Origin: Parabacteroides sp. PH5-46
GTDB lineage: Bacteria; Bacteroidota; Bacteroidia; Bacteroidales; Tannerellaceae
Reading direction: 5' to 3'
DNA: 64,000 nt
Assembly: GCF_029892785.1 (NCBI RefSeq)
Contig: NZ_JARXXA010000015.1
Span: forward strand, 38,395 to 102,394
Position numbers and translations under genes: made by a program. Shown piece by piece: positions 19,387 to 28,639 of the stretch (its first letter is position 1; every line of letters starts with the position of its first letter). Under the pieces are notes generated by a model. It did no database searches, was not told the origin of the DNA, and saw only the letters and a program-made list of their open reading frames with translations.

Positions 19387-20490
19387 TTATACATTAAACC
19401 GGAAATGCATGATGTCGCCGTCTTGTACGATGTATTCTTTGCCTTCTACGCTCATTTTTCCCGCTTCTTTTACAGCCGATTCGGAGCCGTATTGGATATA
19501 GTCTTCATACTTGATTACTTCGGCGCGGATGAAGCCTTTCTCAAAATCGGTGTGGATTACGCCTGCGCATTGAGGAGCTTTGCTGCCTTTCAGGTATGTC
19601 CAGGCACGTACTTCCTGCACGCCGGCAGTTAGGAATGTTTCGAGGTTCAATAGTTTGTAGGCCGATTTGATCAGGCGGTTTACTCCTGATTCTTCCAGGC
19701 CTATCTCGGCAAGAAACATCTGGCGTTCTTCGTAGGTTTCAAATTCGGCAATCTCACTTTCTATCTTGGCTGCTACGATTAAGATCTCAGCATCTTCTTC
19801 TTTTACTGCTTCACGTACGGCTTCTACATATTTGTTTCCTGAAACAGCACTTGATTCGTCTACATTGCAGATGTACATAACCGGTTTGCTGGTCAGCAGG
19901 AATAATTCGCGTGCAATCTTTTGCTCGTCTTTGGTCTCGAAAGAGACAGTACGGGCGCTTTTGCCTTGCTCCAATGCTTCTTTGAAGCGGATAAGTACTT
20001 CGTATATTAGTTTGGCTTGCTTATCACCGCCAGTTTGTGCCTGCTTTTGCACTTTGGCTATGCGAGCATCAATGGTTTCCAGGTCTTTGATCTGTAGTTC
20101 TGTATCGATGATTTCTTTGTCGCGAACTGGGTTTACTGCTCCGTCTACGTGTGTGATATTGTCGTCGTCAAAGCAACGTAATACATGGAGTATGGCATCT
20201 GTTTCACGTATGTTGGCCAGGAACTTATTACCCAATCCTTCCCCTTTGCTGGCTCCTTTTACCAGGCCTGCAATGTCAACAATCTCAACGGTAGTAGGAA
20301 CTATCCTTTGCGGATGTATGAATTCCGACAGCTTGTTCAGCCGTTCGTCCGGAACAGTTATTACGCCTACGTTAGGTTCGATTGTGCAGAACGGAAAGTT
20401 TGCCGATTGTGCCTTTGCATTAGAAAGACAATTAAACAGAGTAGATTTGCCCACATTGGGAAGACCAACAATACCACATTGTAATGCCAT
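19387..20490 (-). CDS. ychF: Ribosome-binding ATPase YchF
   Basis: Obg-family P-loop NTPase that associates with ribosomes and prefers ATP. 367 residues. Walker A is GLPNVGKSTLFN near the N-terminus; switch II is DIAGLVKGASKGEGLG; the central coiled-coil helical domain spans about residues 130-205. The TGS domain at the C-terminus ends in GKEYIVQDGDIMHFRFNV. The base-specificity loop reads NVDES, where true GTPases have NKxD, as expected for YchF. It has its own promoter. Confidence 0.97.
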   Translation of the reverse strand: MALQCGIVGLPNVGKSTLFNCLSNAKAQSANFPFCTIEPNVGVITVPDERLNKLSEFIHPQRIVPTTVEIVDIAGLVKGASKGEGLGNKFLANIRETDAILHVLRCFDDDNITHVDGAVNPVRDKEIIDTELQIKDLETIDARIAKVQKQAQTGGDKQAKLIYEVLIRFKEALEQGKSARTVSFETKDEQKIARELFLLTSKPVMYICNVDESSAVSGNKYVEAVREAVKEEDAEILIVAAKIESEIAEFETYEERQMFLAEIGLEESGVNRLIKSAYKLLNLETFLTAGVQEVRAWTYLKGSKAPQCAGVIHTDFEKGFIRAEVIKYEDYIQYGSESAVKEAGKMSVEGKEYIVQDGDIMHFRFNV

Positions 20491-20515
20491 GAAAAATGAA
20501 TTTTAAATGAGGCTG

Positions 20516-20523
20516 CAAAGATA
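20516..20523 (-). promoter_or_regulatory. ychF promoter, -7 box
   Basis: Minus-strand TATCTTTG, a full match to the Bacteroidetes -7 consensus, 25 bp before the ychF ATG. Confidence 0.6.
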
Positions 20524-20586
20524 GTGTTTTTTGCCTGATAATTAATAAATTTTTACTATCTTGTGACGCGTTAAAACTAAAATACT

Positions 20587-21189
20587 ATGATTATGGAAGT
20601 AAAGCAAGTAAAAGCGGTAGTAGCCGACCCTACCCCATTAGGCCTGTTTGGTTTGGCAATTATAACATTAGTAGCATCTTCTCAGAAATTAGGTTGGACA
20701 GATGGATTATCATTTCTTTTGCCTTGGGCGTTCTTTCTGGGCGGTATGGCTCAGTTAATCGCTTCTATCTTCGATTTTAAACACAATAATCTGTTTGGCG
20801 CGACTGCTTTCAGCGCGTATGGATTGTTCTGGATCGGGATGGGAATGAGTTGGTTGATAAAACTGGGATGCTTTGGAGAGACTTTATTCTCGGCGGCAGA
20901 CGGACGACAACTCGGCTTTGTGTTTCTGGGATATATGTTTCTGACAATCGTATTGGCTATATCTGGACTTAAAATGTCGAAAGCTATGTTTGTGCTCTTG
21001 TGTTTGATTGTATTACTATTCTTAGGATTAGCCTTTGATTCGTTTGGTTTCGGAGCAATGTGGCATGCGGTGGCTGCCTGGTCTGAACTGGCTATTTCAT
21101 TACTCACATTCTATGTCCTTGCCGCCAAATATTTAAGTATATTTTTCGGCAAAGAACTATTGAATGTAGGTAAACCAATTATTAAATGA
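20587..21189 (+). CDS. SatP-like acetate/succinate transporter
   Basis: 200 residues with six membrane segments, matching the GPR1/FUN34/YaaH family of monocarboxylate carriers. The family hallmark near the N-terminus is here DPTPLGLFGLA (usually NPAPLGL). The pore-lining glycine-rich segments GGMAQLIASIFDFKHNN and FSAYGLFWIGMGMSW are in place. It probably moves acetate or succinate with protons, both major fermentation products in this group. The frame begins ATGATTATGGAAG; the ATG at 20593 (MEVKQVKAVV) may be the real start. It converges on polA with 4 bp between them. Confidence 0.9.
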   Translation: MIMEVKQVKAVVADPTPLGLFGLAIITLVASSQKLGWTDGLSFLLPWAFFLGGMAQLIASIFDFKHNNLFGATAFSAYGLFWIGMGMSWLIKLGCFGETLFSAADGRQLGFVFLGYMFLTIVLAISGLKMSKAMFVLLCLIVLLFLGLAFDSFGFGAMWHAVAAWSELAISLLTFYVLAAKYLSIFFGKELLNVGKPIIK

Positions 21190-21193
21190 GGGT

Positions 21194-23962
21194 TTAATGA
21201 GCTTCGAGCCAGTTTTTCCCTTCGCCGCAATCGGCAATGAGGGGAACTTCTAGCTTGATAACACCTTCCATCTCTTCGAGTACAATTTGACGGACTTTCT
21301 CCATTTCTTCTTTGTAGACATTGAAGTTTAGTTCGTCATGTACCTGGAGGATCATCTTACTTTTCAAACCTTCTTTTTCAAAGCGATTGAAGATACGAGC
21401 CATCGCTACTTTGATGATGTCGGCAGCGCTTCCTTGGATGGGAGCATTGATGGCATTTCGCTCAGCATATCCTCTGACGATGGCATTGTTTGAGTGGATG
21501 TCGGGTAAGAAGCGTTTGCGCTTAAAGATGGTCTCCACATATCCATGCTCTTTGGCTACTTCGATGCTTTCATCCATATATGCCCGGACGTCGGGATAGG
21601 TGCGGAAATACCCGTCTATCAGTTCCTTTGCTTCGGCGCGTGGGATGCTTAGGCGTTCAGCCAGGCCAAATACCGATATACCGTAAATGATACCGAAGTT
21701 GGCTGTTTTGGCTTTGCGGCGCATATCTTTCGTCACGTCTTTGATGTCTACACCGTATATCTTGGCGGCTGTAGCTGCATGAATATCAGCTCCGCTCCGG
21801 AAGGCGCTTACCATGTTTTCATCCTTGCTGAGGTGTGCCATGATGCGGAGTTCTATCTGCGAATAGTCGGCAGAGAAGAACAGGCAGTTTTCATTCTCAG
21901 GGATAAATGCTTTCCTGATCTCGCGTCCCATTTCGTCACGGATTGGGATATTCTGCAAGTTCGGATTGGTAGAGCTCAAGCGTCCGGTGGCTGTTACTGT
22001 CTGATTGAAAGAGGTATGCACTTTACCGGTCTGTGGATTGATCAATTCCGGTAATGCGTCTATATAGGTACTTAACAGCTTTTTGAGGCCTCTGTATTCT
22101 AGTAGTTTCCCTATGATAGGATGCTTGCTGCGTAGTTTTTCCAGTATATCTTCACTGGTGCTGTAGCTGCCTGTTTTTGTTTTTTTAGCCTTTTCTTCAA
22201 TCTTCATATGATCGAATAAGACTTCACCTACTTGCTTAGCAGAGTTAATATTGAATTCCATTCCTGCCATTTCATGAATCTCTTTCTCCAAGCGGATCAG
22301 TTCTTTTGTTAGCTCTTCCGATGATTGTTTCAAAGCTGCCGTATCCAACTTGACACCATTTGCTTCCATGTCTGCCAATACGTATACCAGCGGCATTTCG
22401 ATGTCATAGAATAGGCGCTCGATACCCTGCTTTTTGAGCTCCGGTTCGAAATAGTTTTTGAGTTTTAAGGTTATATCTGCATCTTCCGCTGCATAATCGG
22501 CTATCTTTTCGAGGGCTACATTCCGCATAGAAAGCTGGTTTTTCCCTTTAGGGCCGATTAACTCCTCTATAGGGATGGGCTTGTATTTGAGGTATGTTTC
22601 CGCCAGATAATCCATACCATGCCGGAGTTCCGGATTTAAAAGGTAATGGGCGATCATGGTATCGAACAGTAAGCCGGCTACATATATGTTGTATTTACGA
22701 AGCACCAATATATCAAATTTGATATTCTGCCCGATCTTTCCTATTTCTTTGTTTTGCAGGGTGGGGGAGAAGAGTGAAACTATTTTTGTTGCTTCTTCCA
22801 TGTCTGCTGGAACAGGTACATACCAGGCCTCGTTCTCTTTTATGGCAAAAGAAAGGCCTACCAGATGGGCTGTTAGCGGATTGATTCCGTCTGTTTCCGT
22901 GTCGAAAGCAAACTCTTTCTGCTTGGATAATAGTTCGTTTAGTTGCTTTCTTTTTTCTTCTGTATCAGCAATATGATACTTGTGAAGGGTAGTCTGTAAG
23001 CTGGCAAGTGATGAATCATTGTTTGCCACAGCTTCTTCCGGTGCAAACTCAGCAAAGAGAGAACCTTGTATAGGTATGTTCTTCGGAGCTGCAGGCTTTG
23101 ACTCCCCATTCAGTTTGTTGATAAATGTTCTGAATTCCAGCTCTGTGTAAATTTCTTTCAGCTTCTCATTATCCGGCTTTTCGAGAATACATTTTTGAGC
23201 GTCAAACTGTATGGGTACATCTGTTACAATCGTTGCCAGAAACTTGGAGAAGCGGATTTGCTCTTTGTTCTCTGATATCTTTGTTTGCAGAGCGCCTTTC
23301 AGCTTATCGGTGTTTTCCAGCAGATTCTCTATGGAGTGGAATTCTTCTATTAGTTTGGCAGCTGTTTTTTCTCCAACGCCTGGGCATCCTGGGATATTAT
23401 CGGAGCTATCACCCATTAATCCCAGTATATCGATCACTTGATTGACGGACGAAATGGAGAATTTTTCCAGCACTTCCTTTGTTCCCATGGTTTCATATCC
23501 ACCTCCGAACTTGGGACGATAGATGAAGATATGGTCGGAAACTAACTGTCCATAATCTTTGTCAGGTGTCATCATATACACATCAAATCCTTCTTTCTCT
23601 GCTTGTATGGCTACTGTTGCTATTACATCATCGGCTTCAAAGCGAGGGACTTCGAGTATAGGAATATTATAGGCTTCGATAATTTGTTTGATGATAGGTA
23701 CGGATTCCCGGATCGCTTCAGGCGTTTCTTCCCGCTGCGCCTTGTATTCTTCATACGCTTCGTGCCGGAAAGTAGGGCCGGAAGGGTCGAATCCAACAGC
23801 TATATGTGTAGGGTTTTCCCTTTTCAGTACATCTTCCAAGCTATTTACAAATCCGAAGATGGCCGATGTGTTCATCCCTTTGGAGTTGATCCGGGGGTTT
23901 TTGATAAAAGCATAATAGGATCTATAAATAAGTGCGTATGCATCAATTAAGAATAGTTTCAT
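21194..23962 (-). CDS. polA: DNA polymerase I
   Basis: 922 residues with all three activities. The N-terminal 5' nuclease shows LIDAYALIYRSYYAF, FEADDVIATVA and GLMGDSSDNIPG with its metal-binding aspartates. The 3'-5' exonuclease is intact: D354-T-E356 in FAFDTETDG, plus YAAEDADITLKL. The family A polymerase has motif A ADYSQIELR (D699), the O-helix RRKAKTANFGIIYG, and motif C VHDE (D876). It fills gaps during lagging-strand synthesis and repair. Many Bacteroidetes PolA proteins keep active proofreading, as here. Confidence 0.98.
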   Translation of the reverse strand: MKLFLIDAYALIYRSYYAFIKNPRINSKGMNTSAIFGFVNSLEDVLKRENPTHIAVGFDPSGPTFRHEAYEEYKAQREETPEAIRESVPIIKQIIEAYNIPILEVPRFEADDVIATVAIQAEKEGFDVYMMTPDKDYGQLVSDHIFIYRPKFGGGYETMGTKEVLEKFSISSVNQVIDILGLMGDSSDNIPGCPGVGEKTAAKLIEEFHSIENLLENTDKLKGALQTKISENKEQIRFSKFLATIVTDVPIQFDAQKCILEKPDNEKLKEIYTELEFRTFINKLNGESKPAAPKNIPIQGSLFAEFAPEEAVANNDSSLASLQTTLHKYHIADTEEKRKQLNELLSKQKEFAFDTETDGINPLTAHLVGLSFAIKENEAWYVPVPADMEEATKIVSLFSPTLQNKEIGKIGQNIKFDILVLRKYNIYVAGLLFDTMIAHYLLNPELRHGMDYLAETYLKYKPIPIEELIGPKGKNQLSMRNVALEKIADYAAEDADITLKLKNYFEPELKKQGIERLFYDIEMPLVYVLADMEANGVKLDTAALKQSSEELTKELIRLEKEIHEMAGMEFNINSAKQVGEVLFDHMKIEEKAKKTKTGSYSTSEDILEKLRSKHPIIGKLLEYRGLKKLLSTYIDALPELINPQTGKVHTSFNQTVTATGRLSSTNPNLQNIPIRDEMGREIRKAFIPENENCLFFSADYSQIELRIMAHLSKDENMVSAFRSGADIHAATAAKIYGVDIKDVTKDMRRKAKTANFGIIYGISVFGLAERLSIPRAEAKELIDGYFRTYPDVRAYMDESIEVAKEHGYVETIFKRKRFLPDIHSNNAIVRGYAERNAINAPIQGSAADIIKVAMARIFNRFEKEGLKSKMILQVHDELNFNVYKEEMEKVRQIVLEEMEGVIKLEVPLIADCGEGKNWLEAH

Positions 23963-24030
23963 TTTATATTGTTTTTTGTAGCTTTAATCGGTAAATGTAC
24001 AAAAAAAGCATCTTACTCAATACTTTTTCT

Positions 24031-24038
24031 TACTTTTG
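24031..24038 (+). promoter_or_regulatory. Polyprenyl synthase promoter, -7 box (decides start)
   Basis: TACTTTTG matches TAnnTTTG. Its TTG at 24036 opens the longest frame, but a promoter element cannot also be the start codon of its own transcript. The ATG at 24057, 18 bp downstream, is therefore the start. Confidence 0.65.
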
Positions 24039-24056
24039 CTAATCTTACAACAAACT

Positions 24057-25031
24057 ATGGATAAACGAAAAATCATAGAAGCACCTGTTGCTGCCGAATT
24101 CAAGCGTTTCAATGACGATTTTACTGCTTCAATTTCAAGTTCTACCTTGAAACTGCAAAGTGCTATTGATAAGATTATGCTTTCATCCGGGAAGCATATT
24201 CGCCCTTTACTCTTGTTATTAACAGCCAAGGCGTGCGGAGGTATAACCGAAAAAACGCTTAATACTTCTATCATTGTAGAATTGCTCCATACAGCTAGTT
24301 TGGTGCATGATGATGTAATTGATGAGACAAAGGAGAGGAGAGGGGTACCCTCTTTGAATGCTTTCTACGACAATAGAGTCTCTGTCTTGGTTGGCGATTA
24401 TATTCTCTCTTCCGCCTTGATGCGTTCAATACAGACAGGTGATTTGAATATTATGACGATTGTTTGCCTGGTTGGCCGTTCCTTGTCGGAAGGCGAACTG
24501 CAGCAGATAGAGCTCGTTGATAATATTGTATTAAGCGAAGAGGATTATTATAAAGTAGTTAAGAATAAAACAGCCCGTTTGATTTCTGCTTGTGCTGAGA
24601 TTGGCGCTCTCTCTGCCAATGCTTCTGAAGAGATTGTAGAGAAGTGTAAGCTGTTTGGTGAATACCTTGGCTATTGTTTCCAGATCAAAGATGATATCTT
24701 TGATTATTACGAAGATGCGAAGATAGGCAAACCTACTGGAAATGATATTCTGGAAGGAAAAGTAACCCTTCCTCTCTTACATGCTTTGATGACTACAGAG
24801 CGTGAAGAGAATGTTCCTTATTATGAAATGATTGAAAAAAAGAACTTTACACCTGAAAATATCAAACGTTTGATAGATTTTGCTAAAAGCAATGGCGGGA
24901 TAGAATATGCCCAACGGGCAATGGAAGACTATTGCGAGAAAGCAAAAGGCCTTTTACGTGACCTTCCCCCATCTCCAGCCAGAGAAAGTCTACTCTTATT
25001 AGCTGATTATATTGTAGAAAGAGATAATTAA
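24057..25031 (+). CDS. Trans-polyprenyl diphosphate synthase
   Basis: Builds the long isoprenoid tail of menaquinone (or the related octa-/heptaprenyl chain) from FPP and IPP. 324 residues from the ATG. The first aspartate-rich motif is HDDVIDE in LLHTASLVHDDVIDETKERRG, the second is DDIFDYYED. SGKHIRPLLLLLTAKA is the IPP-binding region. The chain-length-setting residues before the first motif are small (HTASLV), consistent with a long product. It resembles IspB; exact chain length cannot be read. It converges with deoC across an inverted repeat. Confidence 0.93.
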   Translation: MDKRKIIEAPVAAEFKRFNDDFTASISSSTLKLQSAIDKIMLSSGKHIRPLLLLLTAKACGGITEKTLNTSIIVELLHTASLVHDDVIDETKERRGVPSLNAFYDNRVSVLVGDYILSSALMRSIQTGDLNIMTIVCLVGRSLSEGELQQIELVDNIVLSEEDYYKVVKNKTARLISACAEIGALSANASEEIVEKCKLFGEYLGYCFQIKDDIFDYYEDAKIGKPTGNDILEGKVTLPLLHALMTTEREENVPYYEMIEKKNFTPENIKRLIDFAKSNGGIEYAQRAMEDYCEKAKGLLRDLPPSPARESLLLLADYIVERDN

Positions 25032-25033
25032 GA

Positions 25034-25104
25034 TTTAGGCACGGATTTCGCGGATTTCACTACTTTTTGATATTAACTGTGTAATCCGTGAAATCTGTGC
25101 CTAA
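25034..25104. repeat. GGCACGGATTTC inverted repeat
   Basis: TTAGGCACGGATTTCGCGGATT (22 nt; first 20: TTAGGCACGGATTTCGCGGA) at 25035-25056 pairs with 25083-25104 with only two mismatches. It fills the gap between the convergent polyprenyl synthase and deoC genes and probably ends both transcripts. The GGCACGGATTTCACGGATT word recurs between genes in many Bacteroides and Parabacteroides genomes, to my recollection. Confidence 0.75.
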
Positions 25105-25108
25105 TCCA

Positions 25109-25972
25109 TTACTCGCTAATTCGCTTTAGAAGGTCGGTTCTTAGTTGGCTGGCTCCAATTCGGAAATAATCTTTATTCAGCCATTCTTCTCCTAAAATTT
25201 CTTTTACGATTGTGTAGTATTTTACGGCATCTTCTGCTTTTCTTACGCCGCCTGATACTTTAATCCCTATTTGTGTACCTGTAAGGTCATAATATTGCTT
25301 AATCACCTGACACATAATATATACTGACTCTGGTGTTGCACCTGTGTACTCTTTTCCTGTGGATGTCTTTAATATGTCTGCGCCCGAGTATATAGCGAGT
25401 ATAGCCGCTCTCTGTATGTCATCGGGCGTGTTCAATGCTCCGGTTTCCAGGATTACCTTTAACGTAGCCTCTTGACAGCTGGATTTTATTTCCTGTATTT
25501 CTTCTGCAAGTTCCTGATAGTTTTTTTCGAGTAGATATCCTACGTTAATGACTGTATCCACTTCTTCGGCTCCATGCATGACAGCCAAGGCTACTTCAGC
25601 GATCTTGACCTCTATGAAGGTTTGGGAAGAGGGAAATGCACCGGCTACAGCAGCTATTTTAACATTTTGGGTGGTTAATGCTTGTTTTACTGTTTCCACA
25701 AAGTTAGGATAGGTACAAATTGCAGCTACATTTGGGATGTCAGGAGCTGTTCCTTCAAAGTCATTAACCTGATTGACAAATTGCCAGATACTTTCTTTGG
25801 TATCTGTTGTCGATAGGGAAGTCAGATCAATGCAGCCATGAAGCTTTTTAAGCACATCAGCTGTAAAGTTCTTATCATAGTGTGTCTGAAGGATTTTGTT
25901 TACTTTTTCTGTTATTTCTTTGCTGCTGCCAACTGCCTGGAATTTGGCAAATGCTTCTTGATATTTGTCCAT
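25109..25972 (-). CDS. deoC: Deoxyribose-phosphate aldolase
   Basis: Splits 2-deoxyribose-5-phosphate into glyceraldehyde-3-phosphate and acetaldehyde in deoxynucleoside catabolism. 287 residues. The Schiff-base lysine lies in ADILKTSTGKEYTGA and the second catalytic lysine in GIKVSGGVRKAED. The N-terminal CIDLTSLSTTDTKESI matches the longer class of DERA found in Bacteroidetes. It lies 8 bp after the MazG-like gene at the end of the mnmG-uvrC-dtd run. Confidence 0.95.
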   Translation of the reverse strand: MDKYQEAFAKFQAVGSSKEITEKVNKILQTHYDKNFTADVLKKLHGCIDLTSLSTTDTKESIWQFVNQVNDFEGTAPDIPNVAAICTYPNFVETVKQALTTQNVKIAAVAGAFPSSQTFIEVKIAEVALAVMHGAEEVDTVINVGYLLEKNYQELAEEIQEIKSSCQEATLKVILETGALNTPDDIQRAAILAIYSGADILKTSTGKEYTGATPESVYIMCQVIKQYYDLTGTQIGIKVSGGVRKAEDAVKYYTIVKEILGEEWLNKDYFRIGASQLRTDLLKRISE

Positions 25973-25980
25973 ATATTTGA

Positions 25981-26316
25981 TTATAATTTGTTGTTATTGA
26001 AATGTCTGTCTCTATCGCGTGTTGTTTTCTTTTCCAGATTCTTTTTAAATGCACTGGTCATATCTACCCCTGTTTGATTGGCAAGGCAGAGCAGTACCCA
26101 CAGCACATCCGCCATTTCGTCTGCCAGGTTGTATGCTTTGTCACTCTCTTTAAATGATTGCTCTCCGTAGGTTCTGGCTATGATTCTCGCCAATTCTCCT
26201 ACCTCTTCCGTAAGGATAGCCATGTTCGTTAATTCGTTGAAATAACGTTTGCCATAGGTCTTAATCCATTCATCTACTTGTTGCTGCGCTTCCTCAATAG
26301 ATAATCTTGATTCCAT
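25981..26316 (-). CDS. MazG-like nucleotide pyrophosphohydrolase
   Basis: 111 residues, a single MazG fold. The metal-binding helices show EEVGELARIIA and, 20 residues on, NLADEMADVLWVLLCLANQ, together the ExxE...ExxD signature. It should hydrolyse a nucleoside triphosphate, perhaps dCTP or a modified base; the exact substrate is unknown. It is 8 bp from both dtd and deoC, so the three are probably cotranscribed. Pairing with deoC suggests nucleotide salvage or clean-up. Confidence 0.88.
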   Translation of the reverse strand: MESRLSIEEAQQQVDEWIKTYGKRYFNELTNMAILTEEVGELARIIARTYGEQSFKESDKAYNLADEMADVLWVLLCLANQTGVDMTSAFKKNLEKKTTRDRDRHFNNNKL

Positions 26317-26324
26317 TTGTGTAT

Positions 26325-26777
26325 TTATTCTTTGTTTTGCGAGTCAATGATGATTGTTACGGGCCCGTCATTTATTAATTCTAACTGCATATCAGCCCCG
26401 AATGTTCCCGTTGCTATCTTTTTCCCACTAAGGCTCTCTATTTCCCTGCAAAAGGCCTCATATAGCGGGATAGCGACCTCTGGCTTGGATGCTCGTATGT
26501 AGGAGGGGCGATTTCCCTTTTTTGTGGATGCATGCAGCGTAAACTGGCTTACGACCATGATATCCCCGTCTACATCAAGAACCGACTTGTTCATCACTCC
26601 ATTTTCATCATCAAAGATACGCATTAATGTTATCTTTTTTGTCATCCATTCAATATCTTCCTGATTATCACGGTCTTCTATGCCTATTAGTACCAAAAGG
26701 CCATTAGCAATCTGAGCTGTTATTTCTCCGTTAATACTGACTGATGCTCTCTTTACACGTTGTGTTACTGTTTTCAT
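26325..26777 (-). CDS. dtd: D-aminoacyl-tRNA deacylase
   Basis: Removes D-amino acids (and glycine from tRNA-Ala) from mischarged tRNAs. 150 residues. The two signatures facing the active site across the dimer are SQFTLHASTKKGNRPSY and NDGPVTIIID, the latter holding the Gly-cisPro motif. The N-terminus MKTVTQRVKRASVSI is standard. It is packed 1 bp behind uvrC. Confidence 0.96.
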   Translation of the reverse strand: MKTVTQRVKRASVSINGEITAQIANGLLVLIGIEDRDNQEDIEWMTKKITLMRIFDDENGVMNKSVLDVDGDIMVVSQFTLHASTKKGNRPSYIRASKPEVAIPLYEAFCREIESLSGKKIATGTFGADMQLELINDGPVTIIIDSQNKE

Positions 26778-26778
26778 T

Positions 26779-28605
26779 TTATTTATTAAACTCTTTTAAC
26801 AAAATGGCTGTTTTTGCTTTGCCTATTATTTCTGTTAATTCTTCTTCAGAGGCTTCTTTAATTCTCTTCACACTCTTAAACTTTCTGAGTAAGAGCGTTT
26901 TAGTCTTTTCTCCAATCCCTTTGATCTGATCCAGTTCCGAGGCTGTTTGCTTCTTGCTTCTTAGTTGGCGATGGAAAGTGATGCCAAAGCGGTGGGCTTC
27001 GTCCCTTAATTGTTGTATAACTCGCAGTGTTTCAGAGTTTTTGTCTAATATTAAGGGAATTGGATCGTTTGGAAAGAAGATTTCTTCCAGTCTTTTGGCT
27101 AGCCCAACGATTGTAATCCGCTCTAGTAATCCCAGATTCTTGATCACTTCCGTAGCTGCACTTAATTGGCCTTTACCACCATCTATGATAATGAGCTGAG
27201 GCAGTGGCTCTTTTTCTTCCAGCAGCCTTGAATAGCGTCTACCAACTACTTCAATCATAGAGGCGAAGTCGTTTGGACCTTCTACCGTTTTGATGTGGAA
27301 ATGCCTGTAATCCTTCTTAGAAGGTTTTGCTTTTTTAAATACTACACAGGCCGCCACAGGATTTGTACCCTGTATATTTGAGTTGTCAAAACATTCAATA
27401 TGTATAGGCAGTTCCTTTGTGTGCAATTCTTTTTGCATGGTAGTAAGGATGCGCGTTGTCCTCTGTTCGGGATTTAGTTTTTCTGCCTGTTTTAATTTAT
27501 CTATTTTATACTGCTTTACATTTTGTTCTGATAATTCGAGCAACTTTTTTTTGTCTCCTTTTTGAGGGATATGAAAAGTTATATTGCCGGACAGCTCTAT
27601 ATCAGGAATGAAAGGAATGATTATTTCTTTTGCTGTACTCTTGAAGCGTGAGCGCATTTCTACAATCCCCAGGCCCAGTAATTCTTCTTTCGGCTCGTCC
27701 AGCTTTTTTTTGTATTCAAATGTGTAGGCTTGCACAATCGCTCCATTTCCTATATGCATATAATTAATGTAGGCAGACTGCTCATTTTCGGTGAAAGAAA
27801 AAACATCGATATTTGTGAGCATGGGCGGGACGACTGTAGATTTTGCCCGATAATTTTCTATCGCTTCATACTTCTCCTTTATGCTTTGCGCTTCTTCAAA
27901 TTTTAGTTCAGCGGCATATTTTTGCATTTCCTCAAATAGCGTACGGCTTATCTTGGAAATATTTCCTTTTAAAATTTCTTTGATCTGAACAATGTTGTTC
28001 TGATATTCTTCCAGCGATTGTAATCCTTCACATGGGCCCTTGCATCTTTTGATGTGATATTGCAGGCATACTTTGAATTTCTTCTGGGCAATATTTTCGG
28101 GTGTTAGGGGATATTTACAGGTGCGAATTGGATAAATATCTTTTAACATTTGTAGCATTACCTTTGCTATGTAGATGGAAGAATAGGGGCCATAATATTG
28201 CGAGCCATCCCTTACTATATTTCTTGTCTGGAATACACGTGGGAAGTATTCGTTCTTCACAATAATGGAGGGATAGCTTTTGTCGTCCTTCAACATTACA
28301 TTATAGCGAGGGCGATATTGTTTGATTAAACTGTTCTCCAGATGTAGGGCGTCTTCCTCTGTGTCTACTACAATATATTTTATATCTCGTATTTGCTTTA
28401 CTAAAACATGAGTCTTCAGGTTGTCATGCATCTTTGTAAAATAAGATGAAACTCTCTTCTTTAAATTCTTCGCCTTGCCTACATATATGATTTTTCCTTT
28501 CTCGTCAAAGTATTGATAGCACCCTGGCTTTTCAGGAAGAATAGATAGTAGTGTTGCAAAAGGATTTTTGTTTGGAGTTTCCTTTTTTATTTCTTTGTTA
28601 CTCAT
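26779..28605 (-). CDS. uvrC: Excinuclease ABC subunit C
   Basis: Makes both incisions in nucleotide excision repair with UvrA and UvrB. 608 residues in the usual order: GIY-YIG nuclease at about 26-100 (GCYQYFDEKGKIIYVGKAKN), a UVR motif at about 205-240 (MQKYAAELKFEEAQSIKEKY), an RNase H-like nuclease at about 390-500 (IECFDNSNIQGTNPVAACVV, then IIDGGKGQLSAA), and two C-terminal helix-hairpin-helix motifs (IKGIGEKTKTLLLRKF). It follows mnmG after 34 bp, and the parS site lies in that gap. Confidence 0.97.
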   Translation of the reverse strand: MSNKEIKKETPNKNPFATLLSILPEKPGCYQYFDEKGKIIYVGKAKNLKKRVSSYFTKMHDNLKTHVLVKQIRDIKYIVVDTEEDALHLENSLIKQYRPRYNVMLKDDKSYPSIIVKNEYFPRVFQTRNIVRDGSQYYGPYSSIYIAKVMLQMLKDIYPIRTCKYPLTPENIAQKKFKVCLQYHIKRCKGPCEGLQSLEEYQNNIVQIKEILKGNISKISRTLFEEMQKYAAELKFEEAQSIKEKYEAIENYRAKSTVVPPMLTNIDVFSFTENEQSAYINYMHIGNGAIVQAYTFEYKKKLDEPKEELLGLGIVEMRSRFKSTAKEIIIPFIPDIELSGNITFHIPQKGDKKKLLELSEQNVKQYKIDKLKQAEKLNPEQRTTRILTTMQKELHTKELPIHIECFDNSNIQGTNPVAACVVFKKAKPSKKDYRHFHIKTVEGPNDFASMIEVVGRRYSRLLEEKEPLPQLIIIDGGKGQLSAATEVIKNLGLLERITIVGLAKRLEEIFFPNDPIPLILDKNSETLRVIQQLRDEAHRFGITFHRQLRSKKQTASELDQIKGIGEKTKTLLLRKFKSVKRIKEASEEELTEIIGKAKTAILLKEFNK

Positions 28606-28617
28606 GATGCATTTTTA

Positions 28618-28633
28618 TGTTTCACGTGGAACA
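28618..28633. promoter_or_regulatory. parS centromere site
   Basis: TGTTTCACGTGGAACA is a complete match, read on the other strand, to the ParB-binding consensus TGTTCCACGTGAAACA. Chromosomal parS sites cluster around the replication origin, and mnmG (gidA) is often origin-linked. The site falls in the 34-bp gap between mnmG and uvrC. ParA and ParB genes are not in the window. Confidence 0.85.
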
Positions 28634-28639
28634 TTTCGA

